Part shown: positions 21,901 through 33,929 of the stretch, piece after piece
Position numbering within the stretch: the first letter of the stretch is position 1
Layout: every line of letters starts with the position of its first letter
NCBI GenBank assembly: GCA_900291925.1
Contig: UWYS01000006.1
Coordinates: 868,001-932,000, forward strand
Origin: Thecaphora thlaspeos
Lineage: Eukaryota; Basidiomycota; Ustilaginomycetes; Urocystidales; Glomosporiaceae
Length of the DNA: 64,000 bases
Direction: 5' to 3'
Made by a program: the position numbers and the translations under genes
Notes under the pieces: generated by a model
Told to the model about the DNA's origin: nothing
What the model saw: only the letters and a program-made list of their open reading frames with translations
Database searches by the model: none

Positions 21901-23482
21901 GTCGGCGCCCTCATCTTTGTGCTTGGCATCGACCTGGCCAAGGAGGCTCTCTACGACACCGTTGGCCGCGTCAACGGCTGGGAGTACTGGACCATCTGGG
22001 TCATTATCATCGTCATGACCTACTGGGACTTTGTCTACGGGATCCTCGCCGGCATCGTGATCGCCTGCTGCTTTTTCGTGGTTCAGACGTCGCGCCGTAA
22101 GACGGTGCGCGCCATTTTCGATGGCAGCATCGCGCGGAGCACGGTCCGGCGACACATGACGCAGCGCCATTTCCTCGACGATGTCGGCACCCAGACGCAG
22201 ATCATCAAGCTGCAGGGTTTCCTCTTCTTTGGGACCATCAACTCAGTCGAGAATCTGATCCGCCGGGCGCTTGACATCGCCGCATGGAATCAGAACCCGA
22301 TTCGCTTCCTCATCGTTGACTTTACGCTCGTCAGCGGCGTCGACTTTTCGGCCGCAGAGGCCTTTACGCGCATCAACCGGCTGTTGCTGGTCAAGGACGT
22401 TGTGCTCGTCTTCTGCGGCCTGCAGCCTGACGGTGACGTTGGCATGGCGTTGCGCAGCGTCGGTCTCTGGGCCGACCAGAGTGACAAGCTCGAGGTCTTT
22501 GCCAACCTCAACGAGGCTCTCGAGTGGACCGAGAGTGAGTGTGGGCCTAGCCTTCCGAGCCATCTTTGCTTATACGGACATTGTACCGGTGTTGACAGTC
22601 CTTACCTTGCGTTCCTCCACACCCCGCTTCCGACAGACGAATATCTGCGCGGTCTCTATGCGTCCAACACGATGGCAGCAAAGGCATTCGGACAAGCGTC
22701 CCTAGCTGCGGCGGGGGGCCTAGGTGAGTTGGTGCCCCGACGGCGAGCCTCCGTTAACGCACGAACGATTGGAAGTGCGTATGCTAAAGACGTTTCGCTC
22801 GCTCGCTCCCTTCTTTGTCCCCTCCGCAGACGTGCCAGATCAGAAGCGAAGACCTGCGTTTGTGCTGGATCAGTCGTTTGAAAACTCCCCGCGAAGACAT
22901 CACCTGCACGAGGCGGCCAAGACGGCCGTGCGAACCGGCGGTGATCCGGCGGCGCCGCCTTCGAGCACCATCACCAAGTCGGCCGCCCCTTCGAGCGGCA
23001 CGCCGACCCGGGCCCCGCACGTCCAGCCCGTGTCGATTCTGCTCATCACCTTCCGAGCCTACCTGCACGGGATCGCTGACTCGGAAGAACTCATCCTTCA
23101 GCTCGCGCCCTACTTCGAGCAGGTCCGGCTCGCCGCGGGCGACGTTCTCTGGCGCCATGGCGATCCGGCCGACGGCTTTTACTTGATCGAGTCGGGCATC
23201 CTCAAAGCGCGCTACGATTTCCCTCAGGAGCAGTACGAGATCAACGAGGCCATGCTGGCCGGGACGATTGCGGGAGAGCTCACCTTCCTCGCCGACAAGG
23301 AAAGGAACACGACGGTCCACGCCGATCTCGACTCGACACTGTGGAAGCTCGATGCGACGGCGCTCAAGAAGATGAGGGAAGAGAAACCGAAAGAATTCGG
23401 ACACTTTGTCAAGGTCCTGCTGAGGATCGCGGGCGAGGAGCAGGAGAGTCTGATGAGTTATCTCGTCTCAAGGCTTAGCTGA
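18937..23482 (+). CDS. SulP/SLC26-family transporter with STAS and cyclic-nucleotide-binding domains (Vsb1-like)
   Basis: Four exons: 18937-18955, 19034-22534, 22637-22723, 22830-23482, giving 1,419 residues. Introns have GTAAGT or GTGAGT donors. The first acceptor (TTAAG at 19033) is chosen because the CAG at 19026 leads straight into TAA. The N-terminal about 590 residues are polar, Ser-rich and cytosolic. The SulP membrane domain spans about 595-1030 (start PVRLLPAVILGML; also GGSIFKGGNGSM, VPLNVPALGVS). A STAS domain lies at about 1060-1190 (LQGFLFFGTINSVE, LIVDFTLVSGVDFSA). A cyclic-nucleotide-binding-type fold ends the protein at about 1270-1400 (DVLWRHGDPADGFYLIESG, AGTIAGELTFLADKERNT). 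The yeast relative Ygr125w/Vsb1 is a vacuolar basic-amino-acid transporter, so sulfate need not be the substrate. A vacuolar location is inferred from homology. Confidence 0.85.
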
Positions 23483-23755
23483 GCGGACAGAGAGGCGGTT
23501 GGTTGCAAGGTTGCTGCGGTTCGGGAAGGGTCGTACGGTAGCTGTCAACAACGTCAGCTCGTTAATTTAAAATGATCTAGTTAAGCGATCGCGCTTCGCA
23601 GGCTGTGACGGCTGTAGAGGAGTTCCGTCTTGGTTGCGTGGGCGAGACGAGCTGCGATAGAGACGTTAGATAGAGTTATAGTAGTACAAGTAGGAGCAAG
23701 AGTGATGGGAGGCGAGGAAGGATGAGGTCAAGAGCTGCGAGAACTCGACTCGACG

Positions 23756-25443
23756 TTAGCGCTTGGCCTCCTTCAACCTCGACTTGAAGCGATTGAGCCT
23801 GGCAAGAGCGAAGGACAGAAGCGAAAATCGTCAGCGAAAGCATGAGGGTCGGTCGGATCCAGTCACGTCGGGAGGAGGTAGGCTGCCGCCGCTAACTCAC
23901 CTCTGGTGGTTCGCCAGCCTGGCTTCGTGGCTGCTATCGCTCTTCTGGCCGGCGGTTGACTGCGGTGCGACACGGAAGCCGCTGGTGACGGCCTGGGGAA
24001 TGCTGACGTTGCGCCTGCCGTTATCGACGATCTGGCTCGGCGTCAGACCCTGGCTGCCGGCGAGGTCCGGGTTCCATTCGGCAGCGGCGACGTGGCGGTC
24101 GCGGTAGGAGGCAGAGCGCTTGAGGACGGGACGCGACCAGACCTCTGCGGACAACGGCGTAGGCGAAAGGGCAGAAGGAAGTCGAGGTCAGGAGACGGAG
24201 CGAGAGGGAAGACTGCAGAGCAGCTTGAGGGAAAGCGGCTATCAGCGTACCGATGAGGTGTTCGGCGATCCTCTTGATCCTAGGCTCGACGCGCGGGCAC
24301 ATGGAGTAGAATACGACGACCTTGCCGAGGCCGCTCATCTTGAGACTGATGGTGTCGATCGACATCTTTTCGAGGATCTGGAAGAACTGATTCTGGATGT
24401 TGAGCGCCGGCAGGCTCTTGTCCGGCAGCGGCTCGAGCCACCGCTTGACGCCCTCTAGCAGATTGTTGTCGAGAATCGACTGCTGGAGATGCGTCCTAAA
24501 TGACGCAGGTAGAGACATGCGGACGAACGAGAGAGCTCAACGCCCTGCTTAGCTGGATGAGGCAGACGGCAGACGCAAGCCAAAGCAGGCAGGTTGGACT
24601 CACTTTTGCAGCGTCTGCACAACGCGAGGCAGCAGCCTGAGCTTGGCGATGGCGGGTTTCTTTAGCCTGTTGGCCTCTTCGTCGTCGTCGGCCGCCATGA
24701 CCATCTCCCTCCTCAGGGCCGAGACCTCCTCGTCGGCGAGGAGGTCGAGATCGTCTTCGCCCGCGCGCTTCCGGGGTGCCTTCTTCTTGCCAGTCTTGAG
24801 AGCCTCGTCGATTAGAGCGTCTGCTCTCGATCGGCGGACTGGTGACAAAAGATTCGAGGGCGGTGAGTCGTTGATATGCTTGATCGGTCCTGTTATCCGC
24901 TCCTCAGCACGATCGAATGCACTCACTATCTTGCTCCGACATCTCTGGTCCCTCGTCGTCGCCGTCGTCCCCTTGACTTCGATCATCGTCGGCCGTGCGT
25001 CTCGGCGCAGCATCCGGCGAGTGGTGCCTCTTCTTCTTCCTCTTCCTGTGGACATGCCGAGGTGGACCATGCACAAGGTTATCAGTACCGCGGACGAACT
25101 TGCATGCTGATCAGCAACAGCACCGCAAATCTCACTTCCTGGACATGGATGCGGCGCCTTCATCTTCATCGTCGTCGGCGTTGCGCTCGGTCCGCTGGAA
25201 GCTGGGCAGCGCTTCGTCTTCTTCGCCGAAGGGGTCCTCGGTGGTACCACCATCTGTAGGCGGCTCGATGTGGGTCTGTAGATCGTCTGCATTAGAGGCG
25301 GGCGGGGCCGCTGTCAAAATCAAGAAGCAAAAGGAAAACGTCAGACGGAGAATTAGTGTGGAGGGCGGTTCGCTGTATGCTTACATTGATCCGGACCTTC
25401 GTCGTCATCGCTATCGCCAAAGATCTGCTCATGTGTCACGGCA

Positions 25444-25481
<38 letters not shown>

Positions 25482-25511
25482 TTGTTGTTGTTCCTCTTCT
25501 TGGTCGGACAT
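23756..25511 (-). CDS. SPN1: Transcription elongation factor Spn1/Iws1
   Basis: Seven exons on the minus strand: 25511-25385, 25310-25136, 25045-24927, 24838-24604, 24495-24251, 24144-23901, 23798-23756; 395 residues, ending TAA. All joins keep frame and the introns are 74-108 nt. The N-terminus is acidic with 15 consecutive Gln (CAG/CAA codons), then a basic patch. The TFIIS N-terminal/Spn1 core lies around residues 195-305: [13 protein letters not shown] joins [13 protein letters not shown] across an intron, followed by [19 protein letters not shown] and [13 protein letters not shown]. The C-terminal tail ends [13 protein letters not shown] in a 43-nt last exon. Spn1 binds Spt6 and histones and travels with RNA polymerase II. 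It diverges from the MATH-BTB gene across 775 bases. Confidence 0.93.
25446..25490 (-). repeat. CAG/CAA repeat coding for polyglutamine in Spn1
   Basis: On the minus strand, four CAA codons are followed by eleven CAG codons, all in frame: 15 Gln. A likely length-polymorphic site. Confidence 0.92.
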
Positions 25512-26286
25512 GTTGGCTCTTAAACCCTGCCGTTTGTCGTTTGCGATAAGAGGAGGTGGTTGTCGGGAAGTGGAAGGGGGTGGCCTAGACCTGGAAGGAA
25601 ACTTGAGGCAAAAGGGCGACGAAAATCTCGCTGGCTGCCCAGACGCGACTGGCCTGGCTCTTGCGTGTCGCCCTCTTTGGGTCCGAGCGCAGAGCGGCCG
25701 GCCAGGGTGCTCCACACGGCGGCTGCTCAAGGCAGGGTTCAAGCCAGCAGGCCACCAAGACGGGGGTGGGCGCACCTCGCTCTCGTCTCCCCTCCTCCAC
25801 TCACGAGACCACGACCACGACCTGCTCGACTGCCCACCCCCTACTCTCTGTAGAGTGTGCTGCTGTCCGGTGACTATCCGCGTTGCCCAGCCCTGCTCTG
25901 CCCCTTTTTACAAAACCATCACGTCGCCCGTAGGAAATCACTGTGACCGGTTCAACCGACACGCGCTCGACTTTCGACAATCACGCCAGCACCTCATCAC
26001 TCATCATCCGTCCTCACCCTGGTCTCGGTATCGCCGTCGCCCGCACGCGCTCCTTCTGTGCTTGCCAGCGCGCTCCACGGCTACGCCTCGGAAGCACGCC
26101 GCGAGCTGACCCCGTCGCTCTCTCTTCCGCCCCCTCTTCCTCTTGCCACCACCGCCATCTCACGGTCAGACTATTTCAGCAGTCCCTTCACCCACCCAAT
26201 CAATCGAAAAAAACGGCCACCGTCGAGGAACAAGAACGTCTATTCCCATTCTGCCCCGACCGATCCGACCGCCCCGACCACTCGCC
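25512..26286. other. Divergent promoter region (SPN1 / MATH-BTB)
   Basis: No gene supported; C/T-rich toward the plus-strand start at 26287. Confidence 0.6.
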
Positions 26287-29110
26287 ATGAACGCCCTGGC
26301 AGAAGCACGCAGGGCTACCAGAAACACAGACCGCGTCCAGGTCAAGGAGGCTACGGAGACGCGCACCATCGTCTTCGAGTGGCCCCTCACCAATCTGAAA
26401 GCCCATTTCGACTCGTCCAAGTCTGATGCAAAGTCCAAGGTGATCAGGTCGGTCCCCTTTGGCGGCGCCAGGTGGACCGTCCTCTTCTACGCCCAGTCCG
26501 GCATCGAGCAGTTCTGCTCGCTCTACCTCAACGCCGAGCCGTCGCATGAGGAGAAAGCCCACGTCGTTGACTATCGTGGCGCATTCACCCCGGCCGCCGA
26601 GAGCAGCAGCGCCGGTGGCGGCAGCGCAGCTAAGGGAGAAGAAAAGTGGGCGAGGGAAGGCCTCTACGGCTTCACCTTCCAGATCCAGACGCTCGATCGT
26701 GCCACCATTCTTGGCACCAAAGAGGCCCACGACCATGCCTTTTCCGACAAGACCTCCAATTGGGGCTGGGCTCAGTTTGCCAAGCGTGATGCCGTCTACT
26801 ATGGCAACTCAGCCGTTCGCAACGCCGACGCCTTCCTCATCAGCGTCAGCGTCACCGACAGCCCCGAGAAACCGCGCATTCAGCGATCGCTTGGTCACAC
26901 CGTGCCGCCTGTCCTGATTCAGGCAATGGGCTCGCTCCTCGACGATCCCGACCACAGCGACATTGTGTTTGTCATCCACCCGCGGCGCGGCACCCCGCAG
27001 GGCAACAAGCGGCCCAAGCAGAAGGTCTACGCGATTAAAAAGATCCTGGCGGCCCGGTGCGAGTACTTTCGCGACATGTTCGAGGGCGGCTTCCTCGAGG
27101 CCGAGACATTCGGCACGTCCGACAACGAAGACGCAGGCTCGATCATGTCCTCGCGCTCATCGCCATCCAACGACCGCCAACAGAGCCCCATGCGCATTGG
27201 CGGAAGCGGAGCAGGAGTTGCAGGCAAGAGAGAGGGGGAGAGACGAAGCGGACAAAGATCGCACGGCTCTGGAGCAAGACAGGATGGCCACGAGCTCGAA
27301 GACGATCTCGACGAGGGACAGTCGGACGCCGCACTCGACGACTCCGACGAGGAGCTCGAGTTCCTAGAGAGCCAGAGGCTAGACATGGCGGCGGCCCACG
27401 ACCGATATCTCTATAACAAGAACGCGGAGATGGGAGGCGCCAATAACGCGTATAGCGACGACGAAGACGAGGGCGACGAGGGCGAAGAGTTTGTCGACGA
27501 TGACGAGGTGATCGCCATCTCCGGCGGTAAAGGGAGCGGGAGCCTCGACGCAAATGCAAACGCCATGGCGACGATGGGGAATCAGGACCAGACCGAGGAG
27601 TACATGGACACGTCTTCGTCCTTCACAGTAGGCTACCAGACGACGGGTCCCTGCGGCTTACCCACCATTGGCAGCTCTGCGTCCACAGGCCTGATCGACG
27701 ACTCAGAGTACCGAGATGCCCTCCAGAAACAGCTGGCCTCGGGTCGCGCGCACCCCTCGTCCACCGAGCAGGAGGATCACGATCTCCCCGGGGAGGCCCT
27801 GAACCGCCAAGCCTCTGTCGGCCAGAACACGCGACCGGAAGTCAGGACGCCGCAGAAGCGTCCGACAGTGCATAAGCGATCACGCGCCAACACGCTCGAG
27901 GCCCACGGCAGCAAGAAGACGGGGAACAGCGGCACCCTCTCGCAGAAGAAGAGACGCAAGGTGGTGAGTTGTCTATGTGCGACCGTGCTGTGCCGCCGGC
28001 GATCGAGTAGGGCTGGGTGAAGTCTTTGACTTGCTCGTTTAGCAGAGCCTACAGGGAAGACACGTGTCGACGCGCCTTCGTTGCCGACACAAACCACTCT
28101 GTCTCGCGGTTACCCTCTGCCGGTCTATCAGTGCTCATCTGACAATCCTCGCGTTTCCAACTCTGACGCGCATCACCGACGTTGGCGCCGCTATCCTGTG
28201 CAGGTGGTCCGAGATTCCGCCTACCTGACCTTCAAGGCGCTGCTGTACTACCTTTATACGGACACGGTAGAGTTCTCGCCTCTTACGTCGAGCTTCCTCT
28301 CTGCCGATGCGGTGGCCGAAGAGACGAGCTCCGGTAGCGGCGTCTGCATGCTCAACGGCGGCGTTCGTTGGGGCAGCACCAGCGCTGATGTCTTCAATGA
28401 CGAGATGCGTAAAGCACATGCCATGTGAGTTCTTACCTTTTCTCCCTCGCTCGCTGGCGATTCCGCGTCGTCTACGCCTTTCTGATATGATCTCTTGCTC
28501 GTTCTTTTTCGAGATCATCCAGGCGCAAGGAGCATATCGAGCTTTGGTGCGTCAGATTCCCCGACAAGCCGGTCCCTTGCTCTGCCAAGGCCATGTATCG
28601 TCTGGCCGACAAGCTGCAGATTAACGACCTCAAGCGGCGTGCGCAAGAGCATATCACCAACAGTCTGACCGTCAAGAACATCGTCTGGGAAGTTTTCTCT
28701 GGCTTCAACACGCAATTTAAGGACATTCGCAAGGTGAGGACCCGCGGCCTTGATCGGACCAATCTGTTTGTCCTTGTTCCCGCGCTTAATCTCTATCTCA
28801 ATCGCTCTCCGTGCGCAGATCGAGACCGACTACCTGCTGAAGCACTGGATGGAGGTCAAGAAGTCAAAGGCCATGAAGACTATCTTCTTCCGCGCCAACG
28901 CTCACCCGGGACTGGCAGAAGGTGAGGCACCCTGCCGTGTCGCAAGACATTGACGTGGACTAACCCGATGCTGACTGAACCCCTTTTCAATATCTGTCAC
29001 TGCTCCTTTCCTGCCGTTTCCCAATCGCAGTCTGGCCGTACCTACTGAGCCAGCTCGAGTACAAAGTGACGCCGGAGGAAGGGGCCGTCGAAGGTTCTGA
29101 AAGCGAGTAG
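26287..29110 (+). CDS. MATH-BTB domain protein with a long acidic insert in the BTB domain
   Basis: Five exons: 26287-27963, 28204-28424, 28523-28733, 28819-28921, 29031-29110; 763 residues, TAG stop. Residues about 25-205 form a MATH-type domain (TRTIVFEWPLTNLKAHF, GWAQFAKRDAVYY, DAFLISVSV). A BTB domain begins near 215 (DHSDIVFVIH, VYAIKKILAARCEYFRDMF). It is interrupted by about 280 acidic, Ser-rich residues ending in a nuclear-localisation-like cluster QKKRRKV, then resumes at VVRDSAYLTFKALLYYLYTD. The C-terminal part (LADKLQINDLKRRAQEHI) is BACK-like. MATH-BTB proteins of the SPOP/Rdx type are Cul3 ubiquitin-ligase adaptors; this role is inferred. The start is the first ATG in frame after the leader. 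Confidence 0.82.
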
Positions 29111-30430
29111 ACAGGGAAATGCAGCGTAGCCCTGACCGCGCCTCGACCGTCTGCATCTTTATCCTCTCTCTCTCTCTCTCTCTCTTTGTCTTTCTCCGTC
29201 GCTTTTCTTTCTCCGCCCCTTCTCTTTTTCCGTCCCGCAAGAAATATAAGCCTCTGTTACTCGCCGTCCTATTCCGTCTATTCCAGCCTAGCATCTCCGC
29301 ATCTGTATCACCTCTTTCTTTTGCAAGCAATTCAACGTCGCTTTTCCCGTCCTGTTGCCGCCTTGGTGCATCGTCAATGCAGCCGACGAGATTTGAAGGT
29401 GAGGCTCGCCTCCAAGGGGTCTTGAGGAGACGGAACGGCGAGGTGCCGCACCCCGACCCGATCGTCACGTTGAGAGAGCGGCCCGATCAGGGACTGAAGG
29501 CAGGTCAGGCTGCGGGCGTCCATTTTTTTTCTTGCGATCGAAGTGCGTGGGTCGCCGAGCTCGCGCCCGCGCGACGCCAGCCGCTCCCCTCGCTTTGCCC
29601 TGGCTGGCCGGCTTTCTCTGCTGAAAAGGGCAGGCAGACTAGTGAGAGGCGGGCAAAAAGGCGCAAGCAACACGCGGCCAGAGACACACGACGTCCGCAC
29701 CGGCAGCGACAGGCCGACTGCTGCCCAGCGCATTTCCTCGCCCGCCCCCACACGCTTTTTGGCTACCGAGCGCCCGCCCGTCATCGCTAACGGCCAGCTA
29801 GCGTAGACCTCACCCAGTCCTTCCTTCCCATGGTCTGCCTTCCTCTCTCTTTACAAATCACATACCACGCATCCCTCGTCTCTGGCTACCATCAGCGCGC
29901 CTTTCTCTCTCTCTCTTTCTCTTTCTCTCCCAGGATAGTGCCCCGCAGTCCACCGCTCGACGCCACGCAGAGCAACGTCACCAGCGCCCTTGGTGGATTG
30001 CCCCGGCTTGTTAATTCATTTGGCTTTGCTGCTGTGCTGGCGCCGGCTCCGCCCTCGAATTCACGACATCCCGTGAATCCACTCAACCTCGGCCCCAGTG
30101 AATCTCTCCTCGCCACCAACGGCGCCTGAACACGTTGCCCTTCCGCGCTCTCGACATCACTCCAACGAACGACCGCTACGTCGACTGTCCGCCAACTTCG
30201 CACTACCTGCCTGAGCCTCGCCCGTCGACGCTACATCACAGCCACCAGCCCGCGACATACCATCAGCGGATCAGCCACGAACCATCGCTTGTCTTCTTCG
30301 TCCGGCGACTCATCGACCGCAGCGACAACTTCTCCGTCGAAGCACTACCTCGTCGTTGCCGCCTTCAGCAACACTTGCTCTCGGAGAAGGGGACGGAGGC
30401 AGCTTCTTCGCCTAAACCCCGGACACACAG
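29111..30430. other. Intergenic region and leader of the striatin gene
   Basis: No gene supported. It contains a CT repeat at about 29164-29185. From the ATG near 29830 to 30431 the plus strand has no further ATG, consistent with a long leader; CACACAG directly before the start could be the acceptor of a leader intron. Confidence 0.5.
29164..29185. repeat. (CT)n microsatellite
   Basis: About 11 CT dinucleotides in the intergenic region. Confidence 0.8.
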
Positions 30431-33400
30431 ATGGCGGGGAACCAGAACCACCCCCTCGCCTTCCGCGGCATGGGTGGGATGGCGGGCAACCAGGGAGGCG
30501 GCGGTGATGGGAGCCAGGGCATGTTTATCAGCAACAGCGGCAGCATGATGCTCGGAGGAGGCGGCGGAGGCAACGGTGGCCTCCTCGGCGGCCAATCCGA
30601 CGCCAGTGGGTTGGGCGTCAACAACACTGGCAACAACGGTCAGGGCAACGGCGCCAACGGCGTTCAATCTCAAGAAACTGGCAGCTCGGCCATGCCCGCC
30701 GAGTACACGCTGCCAGGCATCCTACACTTCCTGCAGAGCGAATGGCGCAGGTACGAGCGCGACAGGAACGAGTGGGAGATCGAACGTGCAGAGATGAGGG
30801 TGAGTTAGCCTGCCGCAAGGACGATCGTTTTGAAGGTCGACAGGGAGTAGTCCACGATGCTTGGCCCCTAGTGCTGACCGTATTCATTTCTCGCTTCGCT
30901 GCTATTCTAGGCACGCATTGCTCTTCTGGAAGGCGAAAGGCGCGGCGTCGAGAACCTCAAGACGGATCTGATGCGACGAGTCAAGATGCTCGAATACGCC
31001 CTTAGAAAGGAGAGGTGAGTGCGGCCGCTATTCGAGCGCCGAGATGCGTTGTGTTGCGTCGCACGCCGCCGCCTTTGCTGCTGCCGAGCAACTGCACTGA
31101 CGACGGTTCTTCTTGCCCGCCCTCGAATCTGCGCCTGCACAGGTCCAAGTATCTTTCCTCGAGCTCGGCCAGTGTGTCGGCAGCTCAGCCTGCCGTCGCC
31201 AAGAACCCTCTGCTTCAGGGATTGGAGAAATCGACCTCGGCCAGCGGTCGTAGCTCGCCTGCAAGGAGCGAAGATATGCGTAAGTTCCCGCCTGACACGA
31301 GCGACGTGAAGCTGGCCGTCTCGAATGACACTGCGGTTGTCGACACGAATACGGATCGCTGACCTGCTTTATCTTCTGCCTCTCTCTCTCTCTCTTACCG
31401 CCATCTTCACCACGCAGCCGGAACCATGGACGGCAACGCCATTCACCTGCCCAGGGGCGCCAGTACCATGTCGTTCTCGTCGTACAATCCCGGGACCATC
31501 GGAGCGGGGACCCTCAACGGCAGTACATTTGGCAGCACGATGGGCGGATCGAACCTGGCCGCTCAGTTGTCGCGCGCCTCGTCAGCAGCCAAGTTCCCGC
31601 AGTCTCGCGCCAAGAGCCGCGACTACCTGAAGCAATGCCTGCAGGAGATCTCATATCTGACGAGCGCTAGCACGCTGAACCCGTTGCCCGACCGCGGGGC
31701 CGCCACGCAAGCCAATTTTGGCGGAGCCGCATGCCAGGGTCAGGCGCGACCTCGGATGACGATGCTTGAGAGCGTCCCGCCGACCGCGCCTCCGTACCAG
31801 GAGGTCCAGGACAAGCCGAGCGGCTCCCTACGCCGAGGCGCAGGCCAAGCCTCGGCCACGGGCGGCGGCGGCGGCGGACTCAGCACGCAGAAGGGAGGGG
31901 CCAAGGTGGGCCGATCGCCTCTCTACGCTTCTGAGCCGGTTCCCGAAGAGTCGGCCGAGGATGAGACCGAGGCCGCCACAATCGGGAAGGCAGACGCTGT
32001 TCGGAACGATTCCGACCCGCTTGGCGCCGTCGCCGGCGGCAGCATCATGGCGCGGGATACGTTGGCTGACCAGGCGGATCCAAGTCCCAGCGAGGTTGTG
32101 GACCCCTCTGCGGACGAGGCCGCGGCTGTGCCTACGCAGAACGACGACACTGGCCGACACGAAGCTGACGCCAGCAGCGACCTTGCCGAGCACGAGGGCT
32201 CGTCCCCCTCGTCGTCATCACAGGGCTCCGACTCGTCCGACTCGGCCCGGTCCTTTCAGTCGTCGTTGGGCTCCCGAGACTCGTCCATCGACGACATGAC
32301 GGGCCACGAGCGGGACGATGATGGCGAGCAGGTGACCGCTATTTTCAAACCTGGCGGCCGCGACTGGGAGAAGCTCAAGGAGGCCGGCCTGAGGGGGCGC
32401 GAGAAGCGCGAAGAGGAGCGGAAGAAGCAGCAGGAAGACGACTCGGCGATCCTCTCCGAGGCTCAGGCGCAGCTGACCCTCACTACCGAGCGGGTCAACC
32501 AGCTGATGAGCCGCAGCGAACGTGGAGTCGCAGGCGGCGGCGGAGGCGCCGACAAGCACGACGAGGATGAGCTTGCCAACCTTAGCTTCAACCCTGAAGA
32601 TGATGAAGCGGCTAAGGCTGTCGCAGCGGATGCGGCGGCCAATAGCCTGACTTGGAAGTCGAAGAAGGTGCTGCGGAGCCACCTCGATGCCGTCCGCGCC
32701 GTGGCGTTCGACCAGACCAACCTCAGCCTTATCTCGGCTTCCGACGACAACACCATCAAGTTCTGGAAGATCGACTCGCAGAGCTTCAACGAGCCCAGGT
32801 GAGTGTCGCTTGGCGAAGGCGAGTTCTCGCGCGCAGGGCTTTGCATGACTATCTGACACCATGCCTTCTCGCTTGCTTCACCCATCGCCGAAACAGCGCC
32901 AAGATGGGAGCAGACAGCGACCCGCTCATGACTTTCCGCGGCCACTCCGCCGCGGTGACCTGCCTCGCTGTATCGCATCATCAGCGCCGCATTTATAGCG
33001 GCAGTATTGACTCGTCGGTCCGCGTCTGGCAGCTGCCCGACAGCAACGTCGAGGCGTACCCGCCCTATGACAAATCGGTCGAGCTGGGATGTCTCGTTGG
33101 CCACACGCAGCCTGTGTGGGACCTGGCGCTGCTGCCGGACAAGTCGGACGACGAGGCCTATCTGGCGACCGTGTCGGCCGACGGTACCATCAAGATTTGG
33201 GCCACTCAGGACACCGAGAATGGCAAAGCCCCGGCCGATCTGCGCCTCAGCTGGGACTACTACGGCGTCGATCCTTCAAGCGACGTGGAGCGCGAGCGCG
33301 AGAACCTCGAAAAGACAGGCGGGCTGCCAGTCCCGACGTCGGTCGACGTCTGCCACTCGGATCTGCGCCTGTGCGCAGTGGCCTACTCGAACTCGGTGGT

Positions 33401-33929
33401 GAAACTGTTTGAGGTCGAGACGGGCCGGCAGGTGCGCCAGCTCAAGAGCGACCAGACGTACGACGGTACGCTAAGCACGCAGATCAACAAGATTGTCACG
33501 CATCCGACGCTGCCGCTCATCATCACTGCGCATGAGGACCGGTACATCCGGATGTTTAACCTCGAGTCCGGCGAGTGCACGCTGTCGATGATTGCCCACC
33601 TCGACGCCGCCACATCGCTCGACATCGACGCCTCCGGCCTGACGCTCGTCTCGGGCGGCCACGACTGCAGCGTGCGCTTCTGGGACATTGCCGGCGGCTC
33701 GCTGTCGCCCCGAGAGGGGACGAATGCCGCCGCCGCCACCGGTGCCTCTGCTTCCCCTGTCGGCTCTGAGGGCGAGACGATGTCGAACGGTGCCACTGCC
33801 GTCTGCAGACAAGAGATCACCTCGCACCGCAGGAAGGCGGCCGAGGGCGTGCTGGCGGTCAAGTACCACCCAACGGCTCCCTTCTTTGCCTCGGCCGGTG
33901 CCGACGGCGTTATTCGCATCTACGGCTGA
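30431..33929 (+). CDS. Striatin-family protein (STRIPAK scaffold)
   Basis: Five exons: 30431-30799, 30911-31014, 31143-31279, 31418-32798, 32897-33929; 1,007 residues, TGA stop. The N-terminus is Gly/Asn-rich. The conserved caveolin-binding/coiled-coil segment follows at about 95-160 ([20 protein letters not shown], then [17 protein letters not shown] and [14 protein letters not shown], spread over three exons). The middle is Ser/Glu-rich. The C-terminus has a WD40 propeller starting at [18 protein letters not shown], with repeats [43 protein letters not shown] and [15 protein letters not shown], ending [13 protein letters not shown]. Striatins anchor PP2A and Ste20-type kinases in the STRIPAK complex, which in fungi controls cell fusion and development. 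Order and length fit fungal striatins. Confidence 0.93.

Noticed and set aside
21103..22170. Long minus-strand open frame of 355 codons rich in His/Asp/Glu/Val
   Set aside because: Antisense shadow of the SulP membrane domain; it has no domain pattern and the sense frame is clearly coding.
23483..23755. Possible extra exon between the SulP and SPN1 genes
   Set aside because: Both genes end with clear stops and the 273-base convergent gap shows no coding frame.
29119..29790. Open frame of 223 codons between MATH-BTB and striatin
   Set aside because: Composition follows CT repeats and GC-rich leader sequence; no conserved segment is visible.
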